Shown here one piece after another: positions 1-8,547 of a DNA stretch of 64,000 bases; the first letter of the stretch is position 1; each line of letters begins with the position of its first letter. This DNA comes from Novosphingobium sp. 32-60-15. Its GTDB lineage: Bacteria > Pseudomonadota > Alphaproteobacteria > Sphingomonadales > Sphingomonadaceae. The position numbers and the translations under genes were made by a program. Location: positions 62,001-126,000 of the forward strand of contig NZ_NCEN01000006.1 of the NCBI RefSeq assembly GCF_002280675.1, in the 5' to 3' direction. The notes beneath the pieces were generated by a model. That model was not told where the DNA came from. It searched no databases and worked only from the letters and a program-made list of their open reading frames with translations.

Positions 1-297
1 GTTGTTGCCGGAGAGCGGTCAACCCGCCACCAGATTGCGGCTTATGCCGTGGCGTTGCTGCCGGTTACGCTGGCGCCGTGGTGGATTGGCGGAGCAGGAA
101 TTATCTACGGCTTGTCTGCGCTTGCGTTGGGCTTGGTGTTTGTTGCCCTGTCCATCAAGGTTGGCATGCGGGTGTCTGTACCGGGTGACGGCATGCTGCC
201 TGAAAAGCGGCTGTTCGGGTATTCGATACTCTATCTTTTCGTTTTGTTCGGCATGTTGGTCGTAGACCGCGTGGCCACGGTACAAGGCTGGTTGTAA
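1..297 (+). CDS. ctaB: Protoheme IX farnesyltransferase, C-terminal part (5' truncated by window edge)
   Basis: The frame is open from base 1 to the TAA at 295-297 and encodes the last 98 residues of a polytopic membrane protein. It contains the TRHQIAAYAVALLP stretch typical of the final third of heme O synthase, then two further hydrophobic segments. The family transfers a farnesyl group to heme b, making heme O for the aa3 oxidase. Its place immediately before coxF, ctaG and ctaE supports the call. The start lies outside the window. The next gene begins inside this stop codon (TAATG), so translational coupling is likely. Confidence 0.85.
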   Translation, partial: VVAGERSTRHQIAAYAVALLPVTLAPWWIGGAGIIYGLSALALGLVFVALSIKVGMRVSVPGDGMLPEKRLFGYSILYLFVLFGMLVVDRVATVQGWL

Positions 298-467
298 TGA
301 TTGAACCGCAAAAGTTTGAGCCGATGACGCGCGAGCAGACGGAACTTTATCGCAAGCGCCAACGCGGCCGCAACAAGGTGCTCGGCATCGTCCTGATATC
401 CTTCGCGATCCTGTTCTTCGCCATTTCGATCGTAAAAATCACAGCGCAGACGGGCGGAGCCGGTTGA
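297..467 (+). CDS. Small single-pass membrane protein, CoxF-like
   Basis: A 56-residue protein below usual length cut-offs. Its ATG overlaps the ctaB stop (TAATG) and it ends 1 base before the ctaG start. It has a charged N-terminus rich in Arg, Lys and Glu (about residues 1-27) and one hydrophobic segment at about 29-46, predicting one transmembrane helix with the N-terminus inside. Alphaproteobacterial oxidase clusters often carry a short CoxF-type protein between ctaB and ctaG; position and size match, but the assignment rests mainly on context. The role is probably in oxidase assembly, with no demonstrated biochemistry that I know of. Confidence 0.75.
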   Translation: MIEPQKFEPMTREQTELYRKRQRGRNKVLGIVLISFAILFFAISIVKITAQTGGAG

Positions 468-468
468 T

Positions 469-1098
469 ATGAGCGCGCGCGTTATTGCCGATCCGCGCAA
501 GAACCGGCGTGTCGGACTTCTGGCAGCGGGCGGCGCTGTGGCAATGCTGGGGCTGGGCTATGCCTCTGTGCCCCTTTATCGTCTGTTTTGTCAGGTGACC
601 GGTTACGGCGGCACAACGCAGCGTGCGGATGCGGTGACCGCATCGGGCATCAAGGTTGCCGCTAAAGTTGTGACAGTGCGTTTTGACGCCAATGTCGCCA
701 AGACCTTACCTTGGGAATTCAAGCCAGAACAGATCAAGCAGGACCTAAAGCTGGGTGAGCGGAAGATCGCAACCTATCGCGCGCGCAACCTGACAGGCCG
801 GACGATTACCGGCACGGCGATGTTTAACGTTTCGCCCGAACAGGCTGGCAAGTATTTCAATAAAATCCAGTGCTTTTGCTTCACCGAACAAAAGCTGTTG
901 GCAGGACAAGATGTTCGCATGCCGGTGATCTATTATGTTGATCCCGCGATCCTTGATGATCCGGCAGCCAAAAACATCGAAGAGATCACGCTGAGCTACA
1001 CCTTTACCGAAACAGCCGAGTCTGCCGCCGCTGCGCTTGAGAAGCCCATTGCACTATCGATGGAAAAGCCTCTGGACCCGGCGCGAGTGCGGCGATAA
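469..1098 (+). CDS. ctaG: Cytochrome c oxidase assembly protein CtaG/Cox11
   Basis: A 209-residue Cox11-family copper chaperone that delivers copper to the CuB centre of oxidase subunit I on the periplasmic side. A single transmembrane helix lies at about 16-36, followed by the conserved CQVTGYGG motif (Cys41) and a periplasmic immunoglobulin-like domain. The copper-binding CFCF motif is at residues 135-138. Length is normal for the family. The start is the ATG one base after the preceding stop. It sits between coxF and ctaE, as is usual in alphaproteobacteria. Confidence 0.95.
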   Translation: MSARVIADPRKNRRVGLLAAGGAVAMLGLGYASVPLYRLFCQVTGYGGTTQRADAVTASGIKVAAKVVTVRFDANVAKTLPWEFKPEQIKQDLKLGERKIATYRARNLTGRTITGTAMFNVSPEQAGKYFNKIQCFCFTEQKLLAGQDVRMPVIYYVDPAILDDPAAKNIEEITLSYTFTETAESAAAALEKPIALSMEKPLDPARVRR

Positions 1099-1179
1099 AG
1101 GCCACCAATACCAGCGGTTCGAACCTAGCGTTCGATCCACACTTACATGACCAGACTTGACTGGGGGATTTCGACGATC

Positions 1180-2001
1180 ATGGCCGGCGCTAAGAACCAC
1201 GATTATCACATTCTGCCGCCCGACATCTGGCCGGTTGTCGGCGCATTTTCGGCGTTGATCATGGCTACGGGCGGCGTCTTCTGGATGCACGACATGGCTG
1301 GTGGCACCGCCACATTTTTCCTCGGCCTGCTGGGCGTGATCGTCACGTTCTTTTCGTGGTGGGGCAAAGTCATCAAAGAAGCGCATGCGGGCGATCACAC
1401 GCCGGTTGTGCAGCTTCACCAGCGTTATGGCATGATCCTGTTCATCGCTTCCGAAGTGATGTTCTTTGTCGGCTGGTTCTGGGCCTTCTTCGATTTCTCG
1501 CTGTTCCCTTCGGAACTGGCCGAATCGGTTGCCGGCCAATGGCCGCCAAAGGCAATTGAAGCTGTGATGGATCCGTTCGATCTGCCATTGCTCAACACGC
1601 TGATCCTGCTCTGCTCAGGCACCACGCTCACCTGGGCGCACCACGCGCTGATCCATGGTGATCGCGATGGCCTCAAGAAGGGCCTGTGGGCCACGATCAT
1701 CCTCGGCCTCGTGTTCTCGGCCATCCAGGCTTACGAATATTCGGTTGCACCGTTCGCATTCGGCGTGAACACGTTCGGATCGTCGTTCTACATGGCAACC
1801 GGCTTCCACGGCTTCCACGTGGTCGTGGGCACGATCTTCCTGATCGTTTGCCTGATCCGCGCTTACAAGGGCCACTTCACCCCGCGCCAGCACTTCGGTT
1901 TCGAAGCAGCGGCCTGGTACTGGCACTTCGTTGACGTGGTGTGGCTGTTCCTGTTCGTCGCCATCTATGTGTGGGGCAGCTGGGGCTATCCGGTCCACTG
2001 A
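1180..2001 (+). CDS. ctaE: Cytochrome c oxidase subunit III
   Basis: A polytopic subunit III of the aa3-type oxidase, 273 residues from this start, with about seven transmembrane helices. The family-typical N-terminus MAGAKNHDYHILPP begins at 1180 and follows a GGGGGA ribosome-binding site 11 bases upstream. The longer reading from 1147 has no such site, so I prefer 1180. Later motifs include the W-G-W-F-FD region, a conserved GFHGFHV stretch and the C-terminal WYWHFVDVVWLFLF segment. The stop overlaps the ATG of the next gene. Subunit III stabilises the proton-pumping core. Confidence 0.95.
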   Translation: MAGAKNHDYHILPPDIWPVVGAFSALIMATGGVFWMHDMAGGTATFFLGLLGVIVTFFSWWGKVIKEAHAGDHTPVVQLHQRYGMILFIASEVMFFVGWFWAFFDFSLFPSELAESVAGQWPPKAIEAVMDPFDLPLLNTLILLCSGTTLTWAHHALIHGDRDGLKKGLWATIILGLVFSAIQAYEYSVAPFAFGVNTFGSSFYMATGFHGFHVVVGTIFLIVCLIRAYKGHFTPRQHFGFEAAAWYWHFVDVVWLFLFVAIYVWGSWGYPVH

Positions 2002-2384
2002 TGCCAAACGGCGAAAGCCCCAAAGGCAATCGCAACACGAAGGGGCAGCCGGGAATTACCCAGGCTGCCCTTTTCGGTTTGTGTCCCTGCTGCGGCCAGC
2101 GCGGCTTGTGGGATGGCCCGGCGAATCTGGTGGACCGATGCAACGCTTGCGGGCAAGAGTTTGGGCGGTTTGAGCCCAAGGGCAGGGGTCTTTACCTCGT
2201 TGTCCTGCCGGTCACCGTGTTGTTGATCTTAGCCTCGTTAAAGCTGGACGAAGCGGTGCAGTTGCCCGTGTGGGTGCTGGTCGCACTGTGGGGTATTGTC
2301 GTACCTGTCGCGGTGATCGGCGCGCTGCGCATTGCCAAAACGATCGTGCTGATGGCGCGGCTGCAAAAGGGAAAGCTGTTGTGA
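2001..2384 (+). CDS. DUF983 zinc-ribbon membrane protein
   Basis: A 127-residue protein starting in the ctaE stop codon. Two CxxC pairs (CPCC and CNAC) form a probable zinc ribbon in the N-terminal half, followed by two hydrophobic segments. This is the DUF983 family, regularly found between oxidase subunit III and SURF1 in alphaproteobacteria. Its function is unproven; the location implies a role in oxidase biogenesis. The upstream in-frame ATG at 1941 lies inside ctaE and was not used because the family begins near the CPCC region. Confidence 0.85.
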   Translation: MPNGESPKGNRNTKGQPGITQAALFGLCPCCGQRGLWDGPANLVDRCNACGQEFGRFEPKGRGLYLVVLPVTVLLILASLKLDEAVQLPVWVLVALWGIVVPVAVIGALRIAKTIVLMARLQKGKLL

Positions 2385-2950
2385 TGCGCCGTGTGCCAGT
2401 TTTGCCAACGATCATTGTGCTGATTGCCGTAGGTGTGATGATTCGTTTGGGGCTTTGGCAACTTGATCGGATGCATGAAAAGGACGCGATGTTGGCGCGC
2501 TATGCAGCGGCGCAAGCGTCCTCTGCTGCCGTGTCGTTCCCAAAAGAGCCTGACGAGGTTGAAGCTGCGCTCTATCATCGCTCGTCCATTGATTGCGTTT
2601 CTGCCGCCAGTCCCACGTCGCGGTCTGGCCGGAATGCCAAGGGCGATGCAGGGATCGCGCAAATCGTCACATGCAAGACCGCAACCGGCAGCAACGTCGA
2701 GGTTGTCCTCGGCCTTGCACAGTCACCGGCAATCGTGCCGTGGAGAGGAGGCAAAGTGACCGGATGGATTGCGCCCGGCCCCAAGCTGATTGCCGATCCG
2801 CCGCAAGCCGGACTCGCCGCCAGCGCGCGCCCCGATCCGAATGATATCCCCAACAACCATCTCGCCTATGCGGTGCAGTGGCTATTCTTCGCGCTCGTCG
2901 CGCTCGCGATCTATGCCATCGCCCTGCGCAAACGGTGGCGAGAGCGGTGA
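2384..2950 (+). CDS. SURF1 family oxidase assembly protein
   Basis: A 188-residue SURF1/Shy1 protein with the typical two-helix topology. The N-terminal helix ends in LGLWQLDRMHEKD, matching the family G-x-WQ-x-x-R signature. The C-terminal NNHLAYAVQWLFFAL motif precedes the second helix. Family members assist heme a insertion and assembly of cytochrome c oxidase. At 188 residues it is shorter than many bacterial members, the loss being in the periplasmic loop. Its ATG overlaps the previous stop (TGATG). It is the last oxidase gene before thrC. Confidence 0.9.
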   Translation: MRRVPVLPTIIVLIAVGVMIRLGLWQLDRMHEKDAMLARYAAAQASSAAVSFPKEPDEVEAALYHRSSIDCVSAASPTSRSGRNAKGDAGIAQIVTCKTATGSNVEVVLGLAQSPAIVPWRGGKVTGWIAPGPKLIADPPQAGLAASARPDPNDIPNNHLAYAVQWLFFALVALAIYAIALRKRWRER

Positions 2951-3012
2951 TGTCCGCCGCATCATCCAGAATCCTTGCCACAAGCGCCCCCTATCGCTAA
3001 CCGCCCATTCCC

Positions 3013-4419
3013 ATGAAGTACGTCAGCACACGGGGGAAGGCGCCCTCGCTCGATTTTCAGGGCGTCACGCTCGCAGGCCTTGCCTCGGATGGCGGGCTTT
3101 ACGTGCCCGAAACGTGGCCGCAGTTCAGCGCCGACGAGATCGCTGCGATGGCCGGGCTGCCTTACGCGCAACTGGCGCAGAAGATCATGCTGCCCTTCGT
3201 TGGCGATTGCCTGACGCCCGAACGCCTGCTGGAATTGTGTGAAAAGGCCTATGGCCGCTTCGCCCATGCCGCTGTTGTCCCGCTCAAGCAGCTCGATGAA
3301 ACGCAATGGGTGCTCGAACTGTTCCACGGCCCCACCTTGGCGTTCAAGGACGTGGCCCTGCAATTGCTCGGCCTGCTGTTCGAGGAATTTCTGGCGCGGG
3401 GTGACGATCATCTGACCATCGTTGGCGCAACGTCCGGCGATACCGGCTCTGCCGCGATTGATGCAGTGGCGGGCCGTGCCAAAGTCGATATCTTCATGCT
3501 TCACCCGCATGGCCGCGTGTCCGATGTGCAGCGCCGCCAGATGACCACGGTAATCGCGCCCAACGTCTATAACATCGCCATTGATGGCAGCTTTGACGAT
3601 GCGCAAGCCACGGTGAAGCGCATGTTCAATGATGCCGCCATCACTGGCCGGTTCGGCATTGCGGCGGTCAATTCGATCAACTGGGCGCGGTTGATGGCGC
3701 AAGTGGTCTATTACTTCTACGCCGCGCTGCAATTGGGTGCGCCCCAGCGCAAGGTCGCGTTTTCGGTCCCCACCGGCAATTTCGGCGATGTGTTTGCAGG
3801 CTATGCCGCAGCCAAGATGGGCTTGCCCATCGAACGGCTGATCGTGGCGACAAACGTCAACGACATCCTGCACCGCGCGCTCTCGACCGGCGATTACTCG
3901 GCCAGCACGGTTACCGCTACCGCTGCACCATCGATGGACATTCAGGTGTCATCCAACTTTGAACGCCTGCTGTTTGATGGCTGCGGGCGCGATGGTGCAG
4001 CCCTGGCCGAACAGATGCGCACGTTCGAGGCGACCAAGGCAATCCAGCTTACCAACGCGCAGCGCGAATCATCGGCCGCGCTGTTCAGTTCTGCCCGCGC
4101 CGATGCAGGCGATATGGCCAACGCCATGCGCTGGGCTTACGAGGCGTGCGGCGAAGTGCTGGATCCGCACACCGCCATCGCGCTTCACGCAGCGCGCGTG
4201 GCACAGGGCATTCCAGCAGGCGTCCCCATCGTTACACTGGCAACGGCGCATCCTGCCAAGTTCGTCGATGCGGTTGAGCGCGCGACCGGCCTGCGCCCCG
4301 GCTTACCCGCCCGCGTGGGTGACCTGTTTGACCGCGAGGAACGCTGCGATCATCTGACCGGCGGCTACGATGAAATCGCCGCTTACGTTACGTCACGTGC
4401 CACGGCCCGGAACGGCTGA
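3013..4419 (+). CDS. thrC: Threonine synthase
   Basis: A 468-residue PLP enzyme that converts O-phosphohomoserine to threonine and phosphate, the last step of threonine synthesis. The N-terminus MKYVSTRGKAPSLDFQ is characteristic. The PLP-binding lysine is in the HGPTLAFKD motif (about Lys112), and a PLP-phosphate-binding GATSGDTGSAA loop follows. The length fits the long gamma/alphaproteobacterial form. It begins 62 bases after SURF1 and may share that transcript. The following methyltransferase starts 5 bases after its stop. Confidence 0.96.
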   Translation: MKYVSTRGKAPSLDFQGVTLAGLASDGGLYVPETWPQFSADEIAAMAGLPYAQLAQKIMLPFVGDCLTPERLLELCEKAYGRFAHAAVVPLKQLDETQWVLELFHGPTLAFKDVALQLLGLLFEEFLARGDDHLTIVGATSGDTGSAAIDAVAGRAKVDIFMLHPHGRVSDVQRRQMTTVIAPNVYNIAIDGSFDDAQATVKRMFNDAAITGRFGIAAVNSINWARLMAQVVYYFYAALQLGAPQRKVAFSVPTGNFGDVFAGYAAAKMGLPIERLIVATNVNDILHRALSTGDYSASTVTATAAPSMDIQVSSNFERLLFDGCGRDGAALAEQMRTFEATKAIQLTNAQRESSAALFSSARADAGDMANAMRWAYEACGEVLDPHTAIALHAARVAQGIPAGVPIVTLATAHPAKFVDAVERATGLRPGLPARVGDLFDREERCDHLTGGYDEIAAYVTSRATARNG

Positions 4420-4424
4420 GCCCG

Positions 4425-5309
4425 ATGGCGACGCTTGATGTCCAGCCAAAGCTGATGATCGGTGCGGGCTGGGACGATTTCGCCCTGCTCGATTCGGGCA
4501 ATGGCCGGAAGCTGGAGCGTTATGGCAAATATCGCTTCATCCGGCCCGAAGCACAGGCCCTGTGGAGCCCGAACATTCCCGAATGGCCTGCCGATGCCGA
4601 ATTTGTGCCGGGTTCGGACGAAGACGGCGGCGGCCGCTGGCAATACAACGGCCCTGTCCCGCGCGATGGCTGGGAACTGGGGCGCGGCGATGTGCGCTTC
4701 CAGGCATCGTGCACGCCGTTCCGGCACCTCGGCTTCTTCCCCGATATGGCCCCGGTGTGGGACTGGATGGGCGAGCAACTTGGCGACAAGACCGACGCTT
4801 CGACCCTCAACCTGTTCGGTTACACCGGTGTCGGCACACTCTCGCTCAGCCAGTATGGCCCCGTAACCCACGTTGACGCTTCCAAGAAGTCCGTAGCCCA
4901 GGCTCGCGTCAATGCCGAGCTTTCCGGCATGGCTGACCGGCCTGTGCGCTGGATCGTGGATGATGCGGCCAAGTTTGCCGCGCGCGAAGTGCGCCGGACG
5001 AAGCGTTATGACGGCATTATCCTCGATCCGCCCAAGTTCGGGCGCGGCCCTGATGGCGAAGTGTGGCGGCTCGAAGAAAACCTGCCGAACCTCATCGCCG
5101 ATTGCGCACAATTGCTCGATGCCGATAGCCGCTTCCTGTTCCTCACGGTCTATGCCGTGCGCATGTCCTCGCTCGCCATCGCCGGACTGCTCGCCGAGGC
5201 GCTCAAGCACTTGCCCGGCACCATCGAACACGGCGACTTGTCGATTCGCGAAGAAGGCCCGCATGGACGTTTGCTGCCGACTGCGATCTTCGCGCGCTGG
5301 AGGATTTAA
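4425..5309 (+). CDS. Class I SAM-dependent methyltransferase, RlmI-like
   Basis: A 294-residue methyltransferase. The SAM-binding motif I (LNLFGYTGVGTLSLS) is at about 128-141 and the catalytic-type motif LDPPKFGRG at 200-208. This PPKF form is typical of the RlmI/RlmK group, which methylates cytosine or guanine in 23S rRNA. An N-terminal PUA domain like that of RlmI is not evident; instead there is a short beta-rich region. The substrate is therefore uncertain. It is 5 bases from thrC and probably co-transcribed; a terminator-like hairpin follows. Confidence 0.75.
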   Translation: MATLDVQPKLMIGAGWDDFALLDSGNGRKLERYGKYRFIRPEAQALWSPNIPEWPADAEFVPGSDEDGGGRWQYNGPVPRDGWELGRGDVRFQASCTPFRHLGFFPDMAPVWDWMGEQLGDKTDASTLNLFGYTGVGTLSLSQYGPVTHVDASKKSVAQARVNAELSGMADRPVRWIVDDAAKFAAREVRRTKRYDGIILDPPKFGRGPDGEVWRLEENLPNLIADCAQLLDADSRFLFLTVYAVRMSSLAIAGLLAEALKHLPGTIEHGDLSIREEGPHGRLLPTAIFARWRI

Positions 5310-5383
5310 CGCGCGGATTGATTTCAGTAGCCGGTTCTGCTACTCAAAATGAACCAAACGACATTGGCTCTTGCCATTGGATC

Positions 5384-5418
5384 AAACCCCTACCGTTGCA
5401 GCGGTGGGGGTTTCTTCG
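5384..5418 (+). terminator. Rho-independent terminator downstream of the thrC–methyltransferase unit
   Basis: An inverted repeat pairs AAACCCCTACCG (5384-5395) with CGGTGGGGGTTT (5402-5413) through one G-T pair, with a short loop and then a T-rich tail (CTTCGTTT). It lies about 75 bases past the methyltransferase stop. Confidence 0.6.
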
Positions 5419-5452
5419 TTTGGGGGATGCGTTGCAGCGCACCCCCCGCCCG

Positions 5453-5551
5453 TTAGCCTCTCTTGCGGCCAGCCACTTCAACCACCTTTAAAACAAGGGT
5501 GGCAAAAGCGAACAAGACCCCAAGGAAAAGGCACAAGTCACCAAACGACAT
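5453..5551 (-). CDS. Candidate small hydrophobic peptide (32 residues)
   Basis: ATG at 5551 on the minus strand is preceded by GGAG with 8-base spacing and opens a 32-residue frame. The product has one hydrophobic segment (about residues 6-24) and a basic tail ending GRKRG, giving a single membrane helix. Size and shape resemble type I toxin or holin-like peptides, but I recognise no family. Existence as a gene is supported by the ribosome-binding site and by a decayed second copy of the initiation region at 5354-5383. Confidence is low; it could be chance. Confidence 0.35.
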   Translation of the reverse strand: MSFGDLCLFLGVLFAFATLVLKVVEVAGRKRG

Positions 5552-5688
5552 TGGCAGTTCTCCATTGGATCGCGGCAAAAGCACCGCATCGCTCTTGAAG
5601 CAGAAAATCGAAACGCTGGCTATTTCGCTTCGCGACAACGCAAAAGCCGTGTGGACAAGGCGAGCGCGCAGTGTCAGACGCGCGAACC

Positions 5689-6063
5689 ATGTCAGACACC
5701 CTGATCCTCGAAGTCGCCAATCTTGAAACCGATGTCCTGACCGGGATCTATTCGGAGGAGACGGGCCGTCCGCAGCCTTTGCGCATTTCTATGCGTGTCG
5801 GCCTCAAAGTGCAGGACCGCTACACGCCCGATTGCCCGCTTACCGCCAGCAAGAATTACATGGACCTCAAATTCGCGGCGAGCGAAGGCTTGCCCGAGGG
5901 GGTGCATTTCAAGCTGATCGAAGCCGTGGCAGACCACATTTGCGAAACGCTGTTCTTGCAGGATGATCGGATTATGTGGGTCGAGGTGAAGATCGTGAAG
6001 CTGGCGATCAGCGAAAACGGTGAAGAAATCGGGATCACCCTCACGCGTCAGCGTCGCGCCTGA
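5689..6063 (+). CDS. folB: Dihydroneopterin aldolase
   Basis: A 124-residue FolB-family protein that cleaves 7,8-dihydroneopterin to 6-hydroxymethyl-dihydropterin in folate synthesis. The conserved LTGIYSEE near the N-terminus and the TASKNYMDLK segment fit the family. I start at ATG 5689; an in-frame GTG at 5671 would add six residues and has a weak AAGG site upstream, so the start is open. The stop overlaps the next ATG. Pairing with a pteridine-reductase-like SDR supports a folate role. Confidence 0.85.
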   Translation: MSDTLILEVANLETDVLTGIYSEETGRPQPLRISMRVGLKVQDRYTPDCPLTASKNYMDLKFAASEGLPEGVHFKLIEAVADHICETLFLQDDRIMWVEVKIVKLAISENGEEIGITLTRQRRA

Positions 6064-6827
6064 TGGCTGACATGCGCCCGCTGGCACTTGTTACTGGCGG
6101 TTGGAAGCGGATAGGCGGTGCCATTGCGCGCAAGTTGGCAACCGAAGGCTGGGACTTGGCGCTTCATGCCCACCGCGCGACCACATTCGATGCCGAATTC
6201 AAGGCGCAACTGGAATGGCTGGGCGCAGCGGTTTATCCCGTTGCGGGCGATCTTGATGATCCGGCGTTCGCCCCGCGCCTGATGGACGAAGTGGCAACCC
6301 TTGCGGGCCGTTCGCCCGATTTGCTTGTCAACTCCGCTTCACTATTTCACGATGACCGCGCCGATACGATCACCAGCGCCGAACTGGAGCAGCACTTCCG
6401 CGTCAATCTGTTCGCCCCGCTTTTGCTGACGCGCGCCTTTGCTGAAGCCCTGGGCGATCGCAACGGCAGCGTGGTCAATATCCTTGATCAGCGGGTGATG
6501 AACCCGGTGCCCGACCAGATAAGTTATACCCTTTCAAAACAGGCGCTACATGCCTCGGTGCGCACATTGGCCCGCGCAATGGCCCCGCGCGTGCGAATCA
6601 ATGGTGTGGCCCCCGGCCTGATCTTGCCCACGTCCGACTACGATGCCGCACAGTGGCAGCGGTTGGAAGACATCATGCCGCTCAAGCGCCTGCCCGGAGC
6701 AGACGAAATCGCCGATGCCGTCTACTATCTGGCACAGGCGCGTTCGGTCACCGGACAGACTATTTTCGTCGATGCGGGCGCAAACCTTGAATCTTACCCG
6801 CGAGACTTCGTATACATGGAGAAGTGA
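6063..6827 (+). CDS. Short-chain dehydrogenase, pteridine reductase/FolM-like
   Basis: A 254-residue SDR. The cofactor loop [12 protein letters not shown] (11-22) carries the arginine-containing TGxxxRIG form seen in pteridine reductases and FolM, which favour NADPH. NSAS is at 90-93 and the catalytic Tyr155-x3-Lys159 pair is in YTLSK. It overlaps folB by one base and moaA by four. FolM-type enzymes reduce dihydromonapterin or dihydrofolate; placement after folB supports this, but a general SDR function is not excluded. Confidence 0.75.
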   Translation: MADMRPLALVTGGWKRIGGAIARKLATEGWDLALHAHRATTFDAEFKAQLEWLGAAVYPVAGDLDDPAFAPRLMDEVATLAGRSPDLLVNSASLFHDDRADTITSAELEQHFRVNLFAPLLLTRAFAEALGDRNGSVVNILDQRVMNPVPDQISYTLSKQALHASVRTLARAMAPRVRINGVAPGLILPTSDYDAAQWQRLEDIMPLKRLPGADEIADAVYYLAQARSVTGQTIFVDAGANLESYPRDFVYMEK

Positions 6828-7843
6828 GTATCACCTCTCCCACCGCCAGGGCGCCCCTGATTGACCGTTTTGCGCGGCGAATCACGTATCTGCGCTTGTC
6901 GGTGACGGACCGTTGCGATCTGCGCTGCGCCTATTGCATGCCTGAGCGCATGGAGTTTCTGCCTCGCGCCGAAGTGCTCACGCTGGAAGAAATGCACCGG
7001 CTGGCACTCGCCTTCATCGAACGCGGCGTGCGCAAGATCCGGCTGACCGGCGGTGAGCCACTGGTCCGGCGTGACATGATCCAGCTGGTGCAGGCGCTGG
7101 GCCGCAAGCTGGGGGATGGCCTTGACGAGCTGACCCTTACCACCAATGGCACCCGCCTTGCCGAATTTGCCGATGATCTGGCGGCGGCGGGTGTCAAACG
7201 CATCAACGTATCGCTCGATACGCTGGACCGCGCCGCTTTTGCCAGCCTCGCACGCCGTGACATGCTGCCGCAAGTGCTGGAAGGCATCGCCGCAGCCAAG
7301 GCGGCGGGTCTCAAGGTCAAGATCAACGCCGTCGCGCTCAAGGACATCAACGAGGCCACGCTGCCCGACCTCATCACATGGGCGCATGGTGAAGGCCATG
7401 ACGTAACGTTGATAGAAGTCATGCCCTTGGGCGAAGTCGAGGGCGACCGCTTCGACCATTACCTGCCCTTGGATGCGGTTCGCCGCGATCTGGAAAAGCG
7501 CTGGACGCTGACGCCAAGCGATGCCCGCTCTGGCGGGCCCGCGCGCTATGTCGATATTGCGCAAACCGGCGGGCGGCTTGGCTTTATCACGCCGCTGACG
7601 GGCAATTTCTGCGAAGGGTGCAACCGCGTACGCGTGACCGCCACGGGCCAGCTTTACATGTGCCTTGGCGGCGAAGGCCGGGTTGATCTGCGCGCTGCGC
7701 TGCGGTCTGAAAACCCTGATGAGCAATTGGCCCGTGCGTTTGCCCGCGCGATGGGCGAAAAGCAGGAGCGCCATTCCTTTGTGATTGACCGTCCCGGCGG
7801 CGCACCCGCTGTTTCGCGCCACATGTCCACCACCGGCGGCTAA
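6824..7843 (+). CDS. moaA: GTP 3',8-cyclase MoaA (molybdenum cofactor)
   Basis: A 339-residue radical-SAM enzyme that, with MoaC, converts GTP to cyclic pyranopterin phosphate. The N-terminal cluster cysteines are Cys31, Cys35 and Cys38 (CDLRCAYC). The C-terminal cluster uses Cys263, Cys266 and Cys280. The protein ends in the conserved GG tail. The start is a GTG at 6824 overlapping the SDR stop; the GGAG at 6818-6821 is too close to be ideal, so the true start could differ by a few codons. moaC is not in the window. Confidence 0.95.
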   Translation: MSITSPTARAPLIDRFARRITYLRLSVTDRCDLRCAYCMPERMEFLPRAEVLTLEEMHRLALAFIERGVRKIRLTGGEPLVRRDMIQLVQALGRKLGDGLDELTLTTNGTRLAEFADDLAAAGVKRINVSLDTLDRAAFASLARRDMLPQVLEGIAAAKAAGLKVKINAVALKDINEATLPDLITWAHGEGHDVTLIEVMPLGEVEGDRFDHYLPLDAVRRDLEKRWTLTPSDARSGGPARYVDIAQTGGRLGFITPLTGNFCEGCNRVRVTATGQLYMCLGGEGRVDLRAALRSENPDEQLARAFARAMGEKQERHSFVIDRPGGAPAVSRHMSTTGG

Positions 7844-7846
7844 GCC

Positions 7847-8083
7847 ATGGCCAGACTGATATTCCTGGGGCGGCTTGAGGACATCGCGGGCACCGGCGAA
7901 ATGTCCGTTGCATCCGGCCCTGTCGAACATATCCTTGCCGCACTTGATCCTGCACTCGCCGTGCAATTGCTGGGCGAAAAAGTGCGGATGGCGCTCAATG
8001 GGCGTTTGCTCACCGATATGGGCGGGATTGTGCTGGGCGAGGATGATGAACTGGCGTTTCTGCCGCCGGTAAGCGGTGGCTGA
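7847..8083 (+). CDS. moaD: Molybdopterin synthase small subunit
   Basis: A 78-residue ubiquitin-like protein ending in Gly-Gly (PPVSGG). In the family the terminal glycine is adenylated and thiocarboxylated, and it donates sulfur to make molybdopterin. It starts 3 bases after moaA and ends next to moaE, so the three form a translationally tight set. Confidence 0.92.
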   Translation: MARLIFLGRLEDIAGTGEMSVASGPVEHILAALDPALAVQLLGEKVRMALNGRLLTDMGGIVLGEDDELAFLPPVSGG

Positions 8084-8084
8084 T

Positions 8085-8528
8085 ATGGCCGATGTGCGCT
8101 TGGCCGAATCGGCGCTGGACCCTGTGGCTGAAATTGCCGCGTTCAATGCCAAGCATCCAACATCCGGCGGGATCGTCACCTTCCTTGGGCAAGTGCGCGA
8201 AGGCGGCGGTGTAGAGGCGCTGGAGCTTAAGCACTATGGTCCGATGACACTTCCCGGCATGGTGGAACTTGCGCGCATCACGCAGGCGCGCTGGCCGCTT
8301 GAGGGGCTGTTGATCGTGCACCGCAGCGGGGTAATGTTGCCCGGCGATCCGATAGTGCTGGTTGCCGCCGCCGCGCGCCATCGCCGCGATGCTTTTGAGG
8401 CGGCCGATTTCGCGATGGACCACCTTAAAAGCGAAAGCTGGTTCTGGAAGCGGGAAAAAACTGCCGATGGATGGCGCTGGATCGAACCGCGTGAACAGGA
8501 TCACGACGATCTGGAGCGCTGGCGGTAG
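8085..8528 (+). CDS. moaE: Molybdopterin synthase catalytic subunit
   Basis: A 147-residue MoaE that joins with MoaD to convert cyclic pyranopterin phosphate to molybdopterin. The motif VTFLGQVRE and the conserved HLKSESWFWKRE lysine-rich active-site stretch are present. I use ATG 8085, two bases past the moaD stop; an in-frame GTG at 8076 would overlap moaD and add three residues. No terminator is evident before the convergent lipoprotein gene. Confidence 0.93.
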   Translation: MADVRLAESALDPVAEIAAFNAKHPTSGGIVTFLGQVREGGGVEALELKHYGPMTLPGMVELARITQARWPLEGLLIVHRSGVMLPGDPIVLVAAAARHRRDAFEAADFAMDHLKSESWFWKREKTADGWRWIEPREQDHDDLERWR

Positions 8529-8547
8529 GCCCGATAGTAAACCTAGC

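Larger units (their letters stand above)
5354..5571. repeat. Pair of imperfect 30-base direct repeats
   Basis: CCAAACGACATTGGC followed 5-6 bases later by CCATTGGATC occurs at 5354-5383 and again at 5541-5571. Read on the minus strand each copy has a purine-rich site followed by ATGTCGTTTGG. The second copy opens the 32-residue frame; the first opens only MSFGSF before a stop. This looks like duplication of a small gene with decay of one copy. Confidence 0.6.
5310..5688. other. Gene-poor stretch between the methyltransferase gene and folB
   Basis: This stretch holds a terminator hairpin (5384-5418), two copies of an imperfect 30-base direct repeat (5354-5383 and 5541-5571), and a candidate 32-residue hydrophobic peptide on the minus strand (5453-5551). 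The second repeat copy contains the initiation region of that small reading frame. I see no other protein that can be supported, and no convincing folB promoter. Confidence 0.6.

Noticed and set aside
1113..1122. GGTTCGAACC resembling a tRNA T-arm between ctaG and ctaE
   Set aside because: Only 81 bases lie between the genes, no acceptor, D or anticodon stem can be drawn, and the stretch is just a palindrome.
6794..8179. A 461-residue frame antisense to moaA, moaD and moaE
   Set aside because: High-GC shadow frame; the plus-strand genes have full diagnostic motifs.
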